Source of the DNA: an uncultured Victivallales bacterium
Lineage (GTDB): Bacteria; Verrucomicrobiota; Lentisphaeria; Oligosphaerales; JAFGRS01
Length of the DNA: 35,113 nucleotides
Direction: 5' to 3'
Assembly (NCBI GenBank): GCA_903837355.1
Contig: CAILUI010000121.1
Coordinates: 1-35,113 of the forward strand
Shown: piece after piece, positions 26,266 to 32,838 of the stretch
How positions within the stretch are numbered: the first letter of the stretch is position 1
Layout of the letters: the number at the start of each line of letters is the position of its first letter
The notes under the pieces: model-generated
Databases searched by the model: none
Seen by the model: only the letters and a program-made list of their open reading frames with translations
Told to the model about the DNA's origin: nothing
Translations under genes and position numbers: made by a program

Positions 26266-28461
26266 ATGGTAACAGCCCATCTAGGACGCTGCACGTGCCT
26301 GGCGGTCGCTGCGGCTGCAGCCCTGGTGCGAGGAGAGGCGATGGAAACGATCACGGACAAGACACTGGTGGCCTGGGTCAGCCCGGCAAACCTGAGCCAG
26401 CGCGGCGGCAGCGCTCTGACCCTCGACAATGGCGATGGCTGCTTTGACGCCATCGTCTTCGGCGAGCGCCGGTCGGGGGTGTGGATGGCGGGCAGCGACG
26501 GTTTCCGCCGGACCCTCGCCGATCAGAGCGCCAGCCCGCTGGAAAGCGTCGGGCCGGACGCCTTTGTGCAGGTCGCCGTGGTCTATCGCGGCCGGCGCGT
26601 CAGCGTCTACCGGGATGGCCTGGAAACGCAGGCCTACGACCTGCCGGCGGCGCAGAGCTTTGGCTCCGGGAGCATGGTGCTGCTGGGCCTGCGTCATCTC
26701 ACGGCCATGGACCGGGCCTGCTTCGCCGGTCGCATTGCCGATGCGCGCCTCTACGGGCTGCCCCTGACCCCGGAGCAGCTCGGGGGCCTGAAACCGCACC
26801 TGGAATCCACCCCCGCGCCCGCGGCCTGGTGGTCGTTCGCCGAGGGCTCGACCCGGGACCGGATGGGGACCTTTGCGCACACGCTGCTCACCGGCACGGC
26901 CGCGGTCGTCGACGGCTGCCTGGTGCTCGACGGCAGCGAGAGCTACCTGCTGGCGCTGCGGCCGGCGCAGGCCCAGGCGCTGCTCAGCCCCGCGACGCAG
27001 GATTCGCGCCTGAGCCAGGTCCGCGCCCATCGTCAGGCGCTGCTGCGGGATGCGTCTCGGCCTGCCTATCACTTCGTTGCCCCGGAGGGTTACTGCATGC
27101 CCTTCGATCCCAACGGCGCCATCTGGTGGAATGGCCGCTACCACCTGGGGTTCATCTTTCAGGACGAGCGCGGGCATTGCTGGGGGCACGCCTCGAGCGC
27201 CGACCTGCTGCACTGGCGCTTCCACGAGCCCTATCTGGCCCCCGGCCCCGGCGATCCTGACCGCGGCATCTTCAGCGGCAATGCCTTCGTGGCCAAGGAC
27301 GGCCGCGCGGTGCTGCTCTATCACGGTGTGAACGCCGGCAACTGCATTGCCACCAGCCGCGATGCCGACCTTGATACCTGGGAGAAGCTGCCGACCAACC
27401 CGATCGTGCCCAGTCCGAAGGAAGGGGATCCGGACTTCGGCAAGTACCGCAGTTGGGACCCGCACGGCTGGCGCGACGGCGACACGCATTGGGCCATCTT
27501 CGGCGGTAACCCAGCCACTGTCTTCAAGGCGGCCGACCTCACCACCTGGCAGTACGTCGGACCGTTGCTTACGCACGATCTGCCGGGGGTCGATGCCGAC
27601 GAAGACATCTCCTGCCCTGACCTATTCACTCTCGGCGACCGGCAGGTGCTGCTCTGCATCAGCCACAAGCGCGGTTGCCGGTACTACATCGGCCAGTTCA
27701 AGGATGGCATTTTCGACCCGGAGTCACATCAGCGCATGAACTGGCCCGGCGGGACCTGCTTCGCCCCGGAGAGCCTGGTCGACGGGCAGGGCCGGCGCAT
27801 CATGTGGGCCTGGGTGCTGGACCGCCGACCCCTGGCACAGATCCAGGCGACCGGCTGGAGCGGCACCATGACGCTGCCCCGCGTACTCACGCTCGCCGCC
27901 GACCGCACCCTGCGCATCGAACCGGTGCCGGAACTCGAGCGCCTGCGCGGTGCCGAGGTCGCAGCCCGCGGGCTGGCCTTGCCCGCCAACGGTGAGCCGG
28001 TGCTCTGGCCGGCGCTGGCCGGCGACACCCTGGAACTGGACGTCGAGTTCGGGCCGGGTGCGGCCGGCCGGCAGGGCGTCGTCGTGCGCCGCTCGCCGGC
28101 TGGCGAGGAGGCGACCGTCATCTACTGGGACGCCGCGCGCGGGGTCCTGGGCGTCGACCTGCAGCGTTCGAGCCTCGACGCCGGCAGCGTGCAGCGTACC
28201 TACTGCATGTATGGGGGTGACGACCCCGTCGTCAGCGCTCAGGAGGCCCCGCTGTCGCTGCCGCCCGGCGAATCCTTGCGGCTGCGGGTGTTCCTGGATC
28301 GCTCCATCATCGAGGTCTTTGCCAATGGCCGCCAGTGCCTGACCCAGCACGTCTACCCGACGCGGGCGGACAGCACCGGCATCGCTTTCTTCAGCGCCGG
28401 AGCCGCCGCCCAGGTGCAGACCCTGCGCGCCTGGCGCCTGGCGCCGACGACCCCGTGGTGA
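26266..28461 (+). CDS. GH32-like (fructan/invertase family) protein with N-terminal LamG-like domain
   Basis: A 731-residue protein. Residues about 30-215 form a concanavalin/LamG-like domain. A GH32 five-bladed propeller follows from about 270, with the nucleophile motif FDPNG (D281), FSGNAF, and WDPHGW (D398) in the RDP position. The usual general-acid motif (Glu-Cys-Pro) reads DEDISCPDLF, with Ser449 where Glu is expected and E446 three residues earlier. A C-terminal beta-sandwich (about 560-731) has FLDRSIIEVFANG, as in GH32. Two starts are possible: ATG 26266 gives a signal-peptide-like leader (MVTAHLGRCTCLAVAAAAAL); ATG 26341 has AGGAGAGG just upstream and gives a cytoplasmic protein. 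I prefer 26266 because it also has a good site. The gene follows the HzsA-related gene by 106 bases on the same strand. The fold is secure; activity on fructans is uncertain. Confidence 0.85.
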   Translation: MVTAHLGRCTCLAVAAAAALVRGEAMETITDKTLVAWVSPANLSQRGGSALTLDNGDGCFDAIVFGERRSGVWMAGSDGFRRTLADQSASPLESVGPDAFVQVAVVYRGRRVSVYRDGLETQAYDLPAAQSFGSGSMVLLGLRHLTAMDRACFAGRIADARLYGLPLTPEQLGGLKPHLESTPAPAAWWSFAEGSTRDRMGTFAHTLLTGTAAVVDGCLVLDGSESYLLALRPAQAQALLSPATQDSRLSQVRAHRQALLRDASRPAYHFVAPEGYCMPFDPNGAIWWNGRYHLGFIFQDERGHCWGHASSADLLHWRFHEPYLAPGPGDPDRGIFSGNAFVAKDGRAVLLYHGVNAGNCIATSRDADLDTWEKLPTNPIVPSPKEGDPDFGKYRSWDPHGWRDGDTHWAIFGGNPATVFKAADLTTWQYVGPLLTHDLPGVDADEDISCPDLFTLGDRQVLLCISHKRGCRYYIGQFKDGIFDPESHQRMNWPGGTCFAPESLVDGQGRRIMWAWVLDRRPLAQIQATGWSGTMTLPRVLTLAADRTLRIEPVPELERLRGAEVAARGLALPANGEPVLWPALAGDTLELDVEFGPGAAGRQGVVVRRSPAGEEATVIYWDAARGVLGVDLQRSSLDAGSVQRTYCMYGGDDPVVSAQEAPLSLPPGESLRLRVFLDRSIIEVFANGRQCLTQHVYPTRADSTGIAFFSAGAAAQVQTLRAWRLAPTTPW

Positions 28462-28499
28462 AGGCCCGCGACGCGCTGCGACGGGCTCGCCCGCCGATC

Positions 28500-28534
28500 T
28501 TGAACGGCACCTTGAAGAGGCTATTATAGGTGCC
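28500..28534 (+). promoter_or_regulatory. Toxin-antitoxin promoter with overlapping operator palindrome
   Basis: TTGAAC (28500-28505) and TATTAT (28522-28527) are separated by 16 bases, a good sigma-70 promoter. GGCACCT (28506-28512) and AGGTGCC (28528-28534) form a perfect 7-base inverted repeat that brackets the -10 box. This is the arrangement expected for autorepression by a Phd/YefM-type antitoxin. Confidence 0.65.
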
Positions 28535-28561
28535 TAAGAAAGTCCAGAATGGAGTACTGAA

Positions 28562-28816
28562 ATGAGCACCATGCCGGTGCAGGATATCAAGCGCAGGGGG
28601 ATGTCTGCGGTCGATGAGGCGTTGGCGACCGGCCCCGTGCATCTGCTCAAGAGCAATCGGGCTGCCTATGTCGTGATGTCGGAGGCGGACTACCAGGCTC
28701 TGATCAGTGACCTGACGGAAGCGCGGTTGGTGGCCTCCGAACTGGACGTGGAAGCAGGGCGGGTACGGCGGGGGAGTGCGCGGGAGTTGATGAAAGCCTT
28801 GGCTGCAGAGGGCTAG
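28562..28816 (+). CDS. Phd/YefM-family antitoxin
   Basis: An 84-residue protein with the Phd/YefM N-terminal fold: VQDIKRRGMSAVDEAL, then PVHLLKSNRAAYVVMSEADYQALI, the conserved strand-turn-helix of this family. The charged C-terminal half (about 55-84) should wrap and neutralise the toxin. Antitoxins of this family dimerise through the N-terminus and bind operator DNA, usually as a complex with the toxin. ATG 28562 has GGAG 7 bases upstream. The toxin gene follows by four bases, so the two are co-transcribed and probably translationally coupled. The palindrome around the upstream -10 box is the likely binding site. Confidence 0.88.
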   Translation: MSTMPVQDIKRRGMSAVDEALATGPVHLLKSNRAAYVVMSEADYQALISDLTEARLVASELDVEAGRVRRGSARELMKALAAEG

Positions 28817-28820
28817 GCGA

Positions 28821-29105
28821 ATGGCGGCCTACGCGCTGGTCTGGACACACACCTTCGAGCGCACCGCGCGCAAGTTCCTACGTCGACACCCCGAGTTGGC
28901 GGGGGTCTTTGAGGACGTTCTTCTACAATTGGAGGTTGACCCGCACGCCCCCCGGTTGCGGCTTCACCGGCTCAAAGGCAAGCACCGCGATAAGCATGCC
29001 GTGAGTCTGACCTACTCCCAGCGGATCGTCCTGCTTCTGCGCTTCGAGGAGGGTCAGGTCGTGTTGCTCGACGTGGGTTCGCACGACGAGACCTATCGCG
29101 GGTAG
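28821..29105 (+). CDS. RelE/ParE superfamily toxin
   Basis: A 94-residue basic protein typical of the RelE/YafQ/ParE fold: HTFERTARKFLRRHPEL, then VLLQLEVDPHAPRLRLHRLKGKHRDKHAVSLTYSQRIVLLL, ending VVLLDVGSHDETYRG. The HRLKG and GSHDETY elements are common in the YafQ/mRNA-interferase branch, whose members cleave ribosome-bound mRNA; the late His is a likely catalytic or substrate residue. A gyrase-poisoning ParE role cannot be excluded. It follows the Phd/YefM-type antitoxin gene by four bases. A hairpin-rich stretch follows about 12 bases after the stop. The pair could serve plasmid-like stabilisation, stress response or phage defence. Confidence 0.88.
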   Translation: MAAYALVWTHTFERTARKFLRRHPELAGVFEDVLLQLEVDPHAPRLRLHRLKGKHRDKHAVSLTYSQRIVLLLRFEEGQVVLLDVGSHDETYRG

Positions 29106-29117
29106 CTGAAGGCGTCG

Positions 29118-29142
29118 AGCCCCTTGGGCCCAAGGCAGGGCT
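29118..29142 (+). terminator. Hairpin downstream of the toxin gene
   Basis: AGCCC (29118-29122) pairs with GGGCT (29138-29142), and the interior CTTGGGCCCAAG is itself palindromic. It starts 12 bases after the toxin stop. There is no T-run, so intrinsic termination is only possible. Confidence 0.35.
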
Positions 29143-29171
29143 TGGCTGGTGCCGGCACGGAGGGAATCCAC

Positions 29172-29240
29172 ATGCAGACCAGGGTGCGACTCGGTAAGGC
29201 CTTCGCGCCCTTCGGCGTGCCTCTCTACCGCGAGCGCTGA
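29172..29240 (+). CDS. Possible 22-residue small ORF
   Basis: ATG 29172 opens a 22-codon frame (ending VPLYRER) preceded by GGAGGG at suitable spacing. The peptide is basic, matches no family I recognise and could be chance in GC-rich sequence. It lies between the toxin gene and the convergent lipoprotein gene. Confidence 0.15.
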   Translation: MQTRVRLGKAFAPFGVPLYRER

Positions 29241-29244
29241 GGAC

Positions 29245-29259
29245 ACGCCGGACCGGCGT
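29245..29259 (-). terminator. Hairpin at the stop of the BamE-like lipoprotein gene
   Basis: ACGCCGG and CCGGCGT are a perfect inverted repeat around one base, overlapping the TAA stop of the lipoprotein gene on the minus strand. It may help end transcription between convergent genes. No T-run follows. Confidence 0.35.
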
Positions 29260-29552
29260 TACGGCCGCTGCGTCGGCGCCTGCCACTGGGTGATGCCCAC
29301 GGTGTCACCCGCAAACCAGGCGCGGTACTGGATGCCGTCGTCGCCCGTCCAGTGCCAGATGGTCTGCCGTTGGCCCGTGGCCGACTGCCCATTGTCCTCG
29401 GTGCGTGCCGCCGGCCCCATGAGCTTGGTGACCTCAGCCGCGCTCATTCCCGAGGCGATCTTCTTGAAGTTCGCCAGCTCGATTTTGCGGGCCGGCGTGC
29501 CGCCGCAGCCCAGAAGCACGCTGAGCAGCAGCAGGAGAGCGAGTGGTTTCAT
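29259..29552 (-). CDS. Small BamE/SmpA-like lipoprotein
   Basis: A 97-residue lipoprotein with an ideal signal II peptide (MKPLALLLLLSVLLGC, lipobox LLGC). The mature part has an SmpA/BamE-like helix followed by strands: FKKIASGMSAAEVTKLMGPA, then TIWHWTGDDGIQYRAWFAGDTV. BamE-like folds occur in the outer-membrane assembly lipoprotein and in many unrelated small periplasmic lipoproteins. This one lacks other bam genes nearby, so a BAM role is not claimed. ATG 29552 has GGAGG 7 bases upstream; an upstream GTG-type extension (to 29576) would put the signal peptide too far in. A good promoter lies immediately upstream. Confidence 0.8.
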   Translation of the reverse strand: MKPLALLLLLSVLLGCGGTPARKIELANFKKIASGMSAAEVTKLMGPAARTEDNGQSATGQRQTIWHWTGDDGIQYRAWFAGDTVGITQWQAPTQRP

Positions 29553-29574
29553 CTGTTTGCCTCCACGTGCGGTC

Positions 29575-29602
29575 ACTGTAGTCCCGGCCGGGGGAGCGTC
29601 AA
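29575..29602 (-). promoter_or_regulatory. Sigma-70-like promoter of the BamE-like lipoprotein gene
   Basis: On the minus strand TTGACG (29602-29597) and TACAGT (29580-29575) are separated by 16 bases. The -35 is nearly consensus. The transcript would start near 29568, leaving a very short leader before ATG 29552. Confidence 0.55.
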
Positions 29603-29879
29603 CTGGGCTGCCGTAATGCCTCAGTGCAGTCCGCAGCCGGCGGCTCAGCGGCGCGTGCGCGCCTGGGGAGCTTCGCCCTCCAGGGTGCCCGGTAGACTTG
29701 ACTGAGGGGTTGCGGGCTGCCGTGGGGCGGCGTTGCGCGCGTCAGACCGTGCGCTATCCTACCGCGAGACGCGGCGCCTGGGTCCGCGGCCAGGGTGGCC
29801 TGACCATCGCGCCGGGAAGCCGTGCGAGTCGTTTGCGTGCCTCACGGTGCGACGAGAACTGCGCACAAGGAGTTTGTCT
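29603..29879. other. Intergenic region ahead of the SNF2 gene, one possible promoter
   Basis: Together with the lipoprotein promoter this forms a 327-base gap between divergent genes. The only candidate for the rightward gene is TTGCGC (29733-29738) with TATCCT (29755-29760), 16 bases apart, about 115 bases ahead of the SNF2 start. Open reading continues upstream in the SNF2 frame, but the peptide there is Arg-rich and no start has a better ribosome-binding site than ATG 29880. Confidence 0.4.
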
Positions 29880-32558
29880 ATGCCCAGGAACCCACAGGGG
29901 ATCTCGTTCAAGGACCGCCTGGCACACGCCACTCTCCGCGACGTCAAGCGCTGGTTGGGCGACGAGACGGACGTGCTGTTGCGCGAAGGCGGCAAGATCG
30001 AGGTCGAGATTGCCGAGCAGGTGTCGCTGGGGCCGGAGCGCTTGCTGCTGCGCCTGCCGGAGGCGACGGTGACGCTGCGACCGGACCCGGCGCAGCCGCG
30101 CGAGGTCGCCTGGGCGTGCTCGCGTTGCCCGGGGCACGCCTGCCGGCATGTTGGCGCCGCCTTTGCGCTCGTCCTGGAGGAGAAGATGGCGCTGGGGCTG
30201 GCCGCGCCGCCGCCGGAGCGTGTGCCGGTCGAGGGCCTCAGCGAGGCGGAGTTGGAGCAGGCCGCACTGGCGGCGCGCCAGGAGCGGGCGGAGACGGAGC
30301 GGATGACGGTCAAGCCGGCGGTGGCCGGCCAGGTCTGGACCGACTACGCCGTCAGCAATGCTGCCTCTGGAGGTACCTACCGCGTCGCGCTGCGCAGCCT
30401 GGAGCGCGGCGGCTCGTTCTGCTCCTGCCCCGACTTCCGGACCAATACGCTGGGCACCTGCAAGCATATCCTCAAGGTGCAGGCCTGGGCCGTGAAGAAC
30501 GTCCCGGCCAAGCGTTTGCGGACGCCCTACCGGCCGGACGGGTTTGCCGTGCATCTGCGCTATGGGCGCGAGACCGAGTTGCGTCTGTTGACGCCGGTGC
30601 CGCTCCCCGCGGGGGTCGGACCGATCGCCCGTCCGCTGGCCGACCGGGCCTTGAGTGATGTGCATGGGCTGCTGCGCGCCGTAGGCCAGCTCGAGCGCGC
30701 GGGCCAGCGCGTCACGGTCTACCCCGATGCCGAGGAGTACATCCAGCAGTGGCTGTTCCGGGACCGCATCGCGGTGCGCGTCGCTGACATCCGTCGCGAT
30801 CCGGCCGCGCACCCGCTGTGCCAGGGCTTGCTCAAGACCGCGCTCCTGCCGTACCAGCTCGACGGCATCGCCTTTGCGGTCGGTGCGGGCCGGGCCGTGC
30901 TGGCCGACGACATGGGTCTGGGCAAGACCATCCAGGGCGTGGGAGTGGCGGAACTGCTGGCCCGCGAGGCGGGCATCAGTCGCGTTCTGGTGATCTGTCC
31001 GGTGTCGCTTAAATCACAGTGGCGCAGCGAGATGCAGCGGTTCTCAACGCGCTCGTGCCAGCTCGTCTCCGGCACGGCGGCTGAGCGCGCCGGCCAGTAC
31101 GGCGCCGAGGTCTTCTTCACCATCGTGAACTACGAACAGGTGATGCGCGACATCCCTGCCATCGAGCGCAGCCGCTGGGACCTGATCATCCTCGACGAGG
31201 GGCAGCGCATCAAGAACTGGGAGGCCAAGACGACCCGCGTCGTCAAGGGGCTGCGCTCACCCTTTGCGCTGGTCCTGACCGGCACGCCGCTGGAGAACCG
31301 CCTCGAGGAACTCTACAGCGTGGTCAGCTTCATTGACGAGCAGCGCCTGGGGCCGGCATTTCGCTTCCTGAACACCTTCCGCCTGGCCGACGAGCGTGGC
31401 AAGGTCCTCGGTTACAAGAACCTCGATGTCCTACGCGCGTTGATCAAGCCGATCCTGCTCCGTCGCACCCGGCAGATGGTCATGCGGGAACTCCCCCCGC
31501 GCAGCACCGAGATCGTGCGCATCACGCCGACCGAGCAGCAGGTTACGGTACACGCCGGCCAGATGCTGACGGTGGCGTCGATCGTGCGCAAGCCATTCCT
31601 CACCGAGATGGACCTGCTACGGCTGCAGAAAGCGCTGCTGATGTGTCGCTTGTGTGCCAATGGCACCTTCCTGGTCGACAAGCAGTACCCCGGCCACTCA
31701 ACCAAGCTCGAGCACCTGCGCGGGTTGCTGCCGGAACTCGCTGCCGAGAGCGGTCGCAAGGTCATTCTGTTCAGCGAATGGACGACGATGCTCGACGCCA
31801 TCGAGCCGATCCTCGAGGGCGGGCAGATCGGCTTCGTGCGGCTCGACGGGTCGGTGCCGCAGAAGCGCCGGGCCGGGTTGGTCAAGGAGTTCCAGGAGAA
31901 GCCGGAGTGCCGGTTCTTCCTCGCCACCAACGCTGGGGCGACGGGCCTGAATCTGCAGGCCGCTAACACGATCGTGAATGTAGACTTGCCCTGGAACCCG
32001 GCCGTGCTTGAGCAGCGTGTCGCCCGCGCCCATCGCATGGGGCAGATGCGGCCCGTGCAGGTCTATCTGCTGGTCACCGAGGACACCATCGAGGAGAACC
32101 TGCTGGGGACGCTGTCCGCCAAGCATGAATTGGCGCTGGCGGCACTGGATCCGAGCACCGATGTCACCCGCGTCGACCTGCAGGGCGGCATGGAGGAACT
32201 CAAGCGCCGTCTGGAGGTGCTGCTGGGGCAGAAGCCGGCCGCCGCGCCGGACCTGGCGCAGAAGCAGCAGGTCGAGGCCGAAACCCAGTCCTTGGCCGAA
32301 CGCCGGGAGCGCCTGGCCGCGGCGGGTGGCCAACTGCTCAGTGCCGCCTTCGCGTTCATGGGCGAACTGCTGCCGCCCGCGCCGGAGACCCCGGAGTCAC
32401 GGCGCGTCGCCAGCGAGATCGAGCAGCGGCTGGCACAGTGCGTCGAGAAGGACGACAAGGGCGCCCTGCGGCTGACGGTGGCCTTGCCGAGCGCCGACGC
32501 CCTGAAGTCGCTGGCGCGCAGTCTGGCCACCCTGCTGGCCGCGCCCCCGTCGCGCTGA
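29880..32558 (+). CDS. SWIM zinc-finger SNF2-family DNA helicase/translocase
   Basis: An 892-residue Snf2-type superfamily 2 ATPase. The N-terminus has a SWIM-like finger (C80, C83, C88, H90) and a canonical SWIM finger (C181-x-C183-x10-C194-x-H196). The helicase N-lobe starts near 330 (LLPYQLDGIAFA) with Walker A DDMGLGKT (K349) and Walker B DEGQ (439-442), plus LTGTPLENRLEEL. The C-lobe has ILFSEW, RLDGSVPQKRR, TNAGATGLNLQAA and the QRVARAHRMGQ arginine-finger motif. About 770-892 is a helical C-terminal extension. Bacterial members of this type (HepA/RapA-like and SWIM-SNF2 proteins) remodel protein-DNA complexes; some belong to phage-defence or DNA-repair loci, but no defence partner is seen beside it. 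AAGGAG 8 bases upstream supports ATG 29880. GC content does not set it apart from its neighbours. Confidence 0.92.
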   Translation: MPRNPQGISFKDRLAHATLRDVKRWLGDETDVLLREGGKIEVEIAEQVSLGPERLLLRLPEATVTLRPDPAQPREVAWACSRCPGHACRHVGAAFALVLEEKMALGLAAPPPERVPVEGLSEAELEQAALAARQERAETERMTVKPAVAGQVWTDYAVSNAASGGTYRVALRSLERGGSFCSCPDFRTNTLGTCKHILKVQAWAVKNVPAKRLRTPYRPDGFAVHLRYGRETELRLLTPVPLPAGVGPIARPLADRALSDVHGLLRAVGQLERAGQRVTVYPDAEEYIQQWLFRDRIAVRVADIRRDPAAHPLCQGLLKTALLPYQLDGIAFAVGAGRAVLADDMGLGKTIQGVGVAELLAREAGISRVLVICPVSLKSQWRSEMQRFSTRSCQLVSGTAAERAGQYGAEVFFTIVNYEQVMRDIPAIERSRWDLIILDEGQRIKNWEAKTTRVVKGLRSPFALVLTGTPLENRLEELYSVVSFIDEQRLGPAFRFLNTFRLADERGKVLGYKNLDVLRALIKPILLRRTRQMVMRELPPRSTEIVRITPTEQQVTVHAGQMLTVASIVRKPFLTEMDLLRLQKALLMCRLCANGTFLVDKQYPGHSTKLEHLRGLLPELAAESGRKVILFSEWTTMLDAIEPILEGGQIGFVRLDGSVPQKRRAGLVKEFQEKPECRFFLATNAGATGLNLQAANTIVNVDLPWNPAVLEQRVARAHRMGQMRPVQVYLLVTEDTIEENLLGTLSAKHELALAALDPSTDVTRVDLQGGMEELKRRLEVLLGQKPAAAPDLAQKQQVEAETQSLAERRERLAAAGGQLLSAAFAFMGELLPPAPETPESRRVASEIEQRLAQCVEKDDKGALRLTVALPSADALKSLARSLATLLAAPPSR

Positions 32559-32838
32559 GGGCAGGGGGGGGCGATAGCCACGCTGGTATGAGACTTGCGG
32601 GCGTTGGTCGTCGTTCAGAGTCCAGCCTTCAGCCCCCGCGGGGCGCAGTGTCCGCCCGATCATGTCAGAGCGAAACATCGGATCGCCGCTGGCGAGCGTC
32701 CACGGGTGCCCTGCACCCCGCGAGCCCTTGTTTCACAGGCGGTCTGGGGGACACGCTCAAGCGTGAACTCTGAACCCGCAACTCCTGCAGTCTCGCCCTG
32801 GCATGTCCGGCCGCAGCCGGGGGCGCCGCCGGTTGCTC
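32559..32838. other. Convergent intergenic region with short hairpin
   Basis: The 280-base gap lies between the ends of the SNF2 and GH36 genes. It holds CACGC-TCAA-GCGTG (32752-32765, 5-base stem) and a CCCCGCGGGG palindrome near 32634, either of which might assist termination. Neither is followed by a T-run. No gene was recognised. Confidence 0.45.

Noticed and set aside
29259..29552. Calling the small lipoprotein bamE
   Set aside because: Only a generic SmpA/BamE-like pattern is seen and no outer-membrane assembly genes are adjacent.
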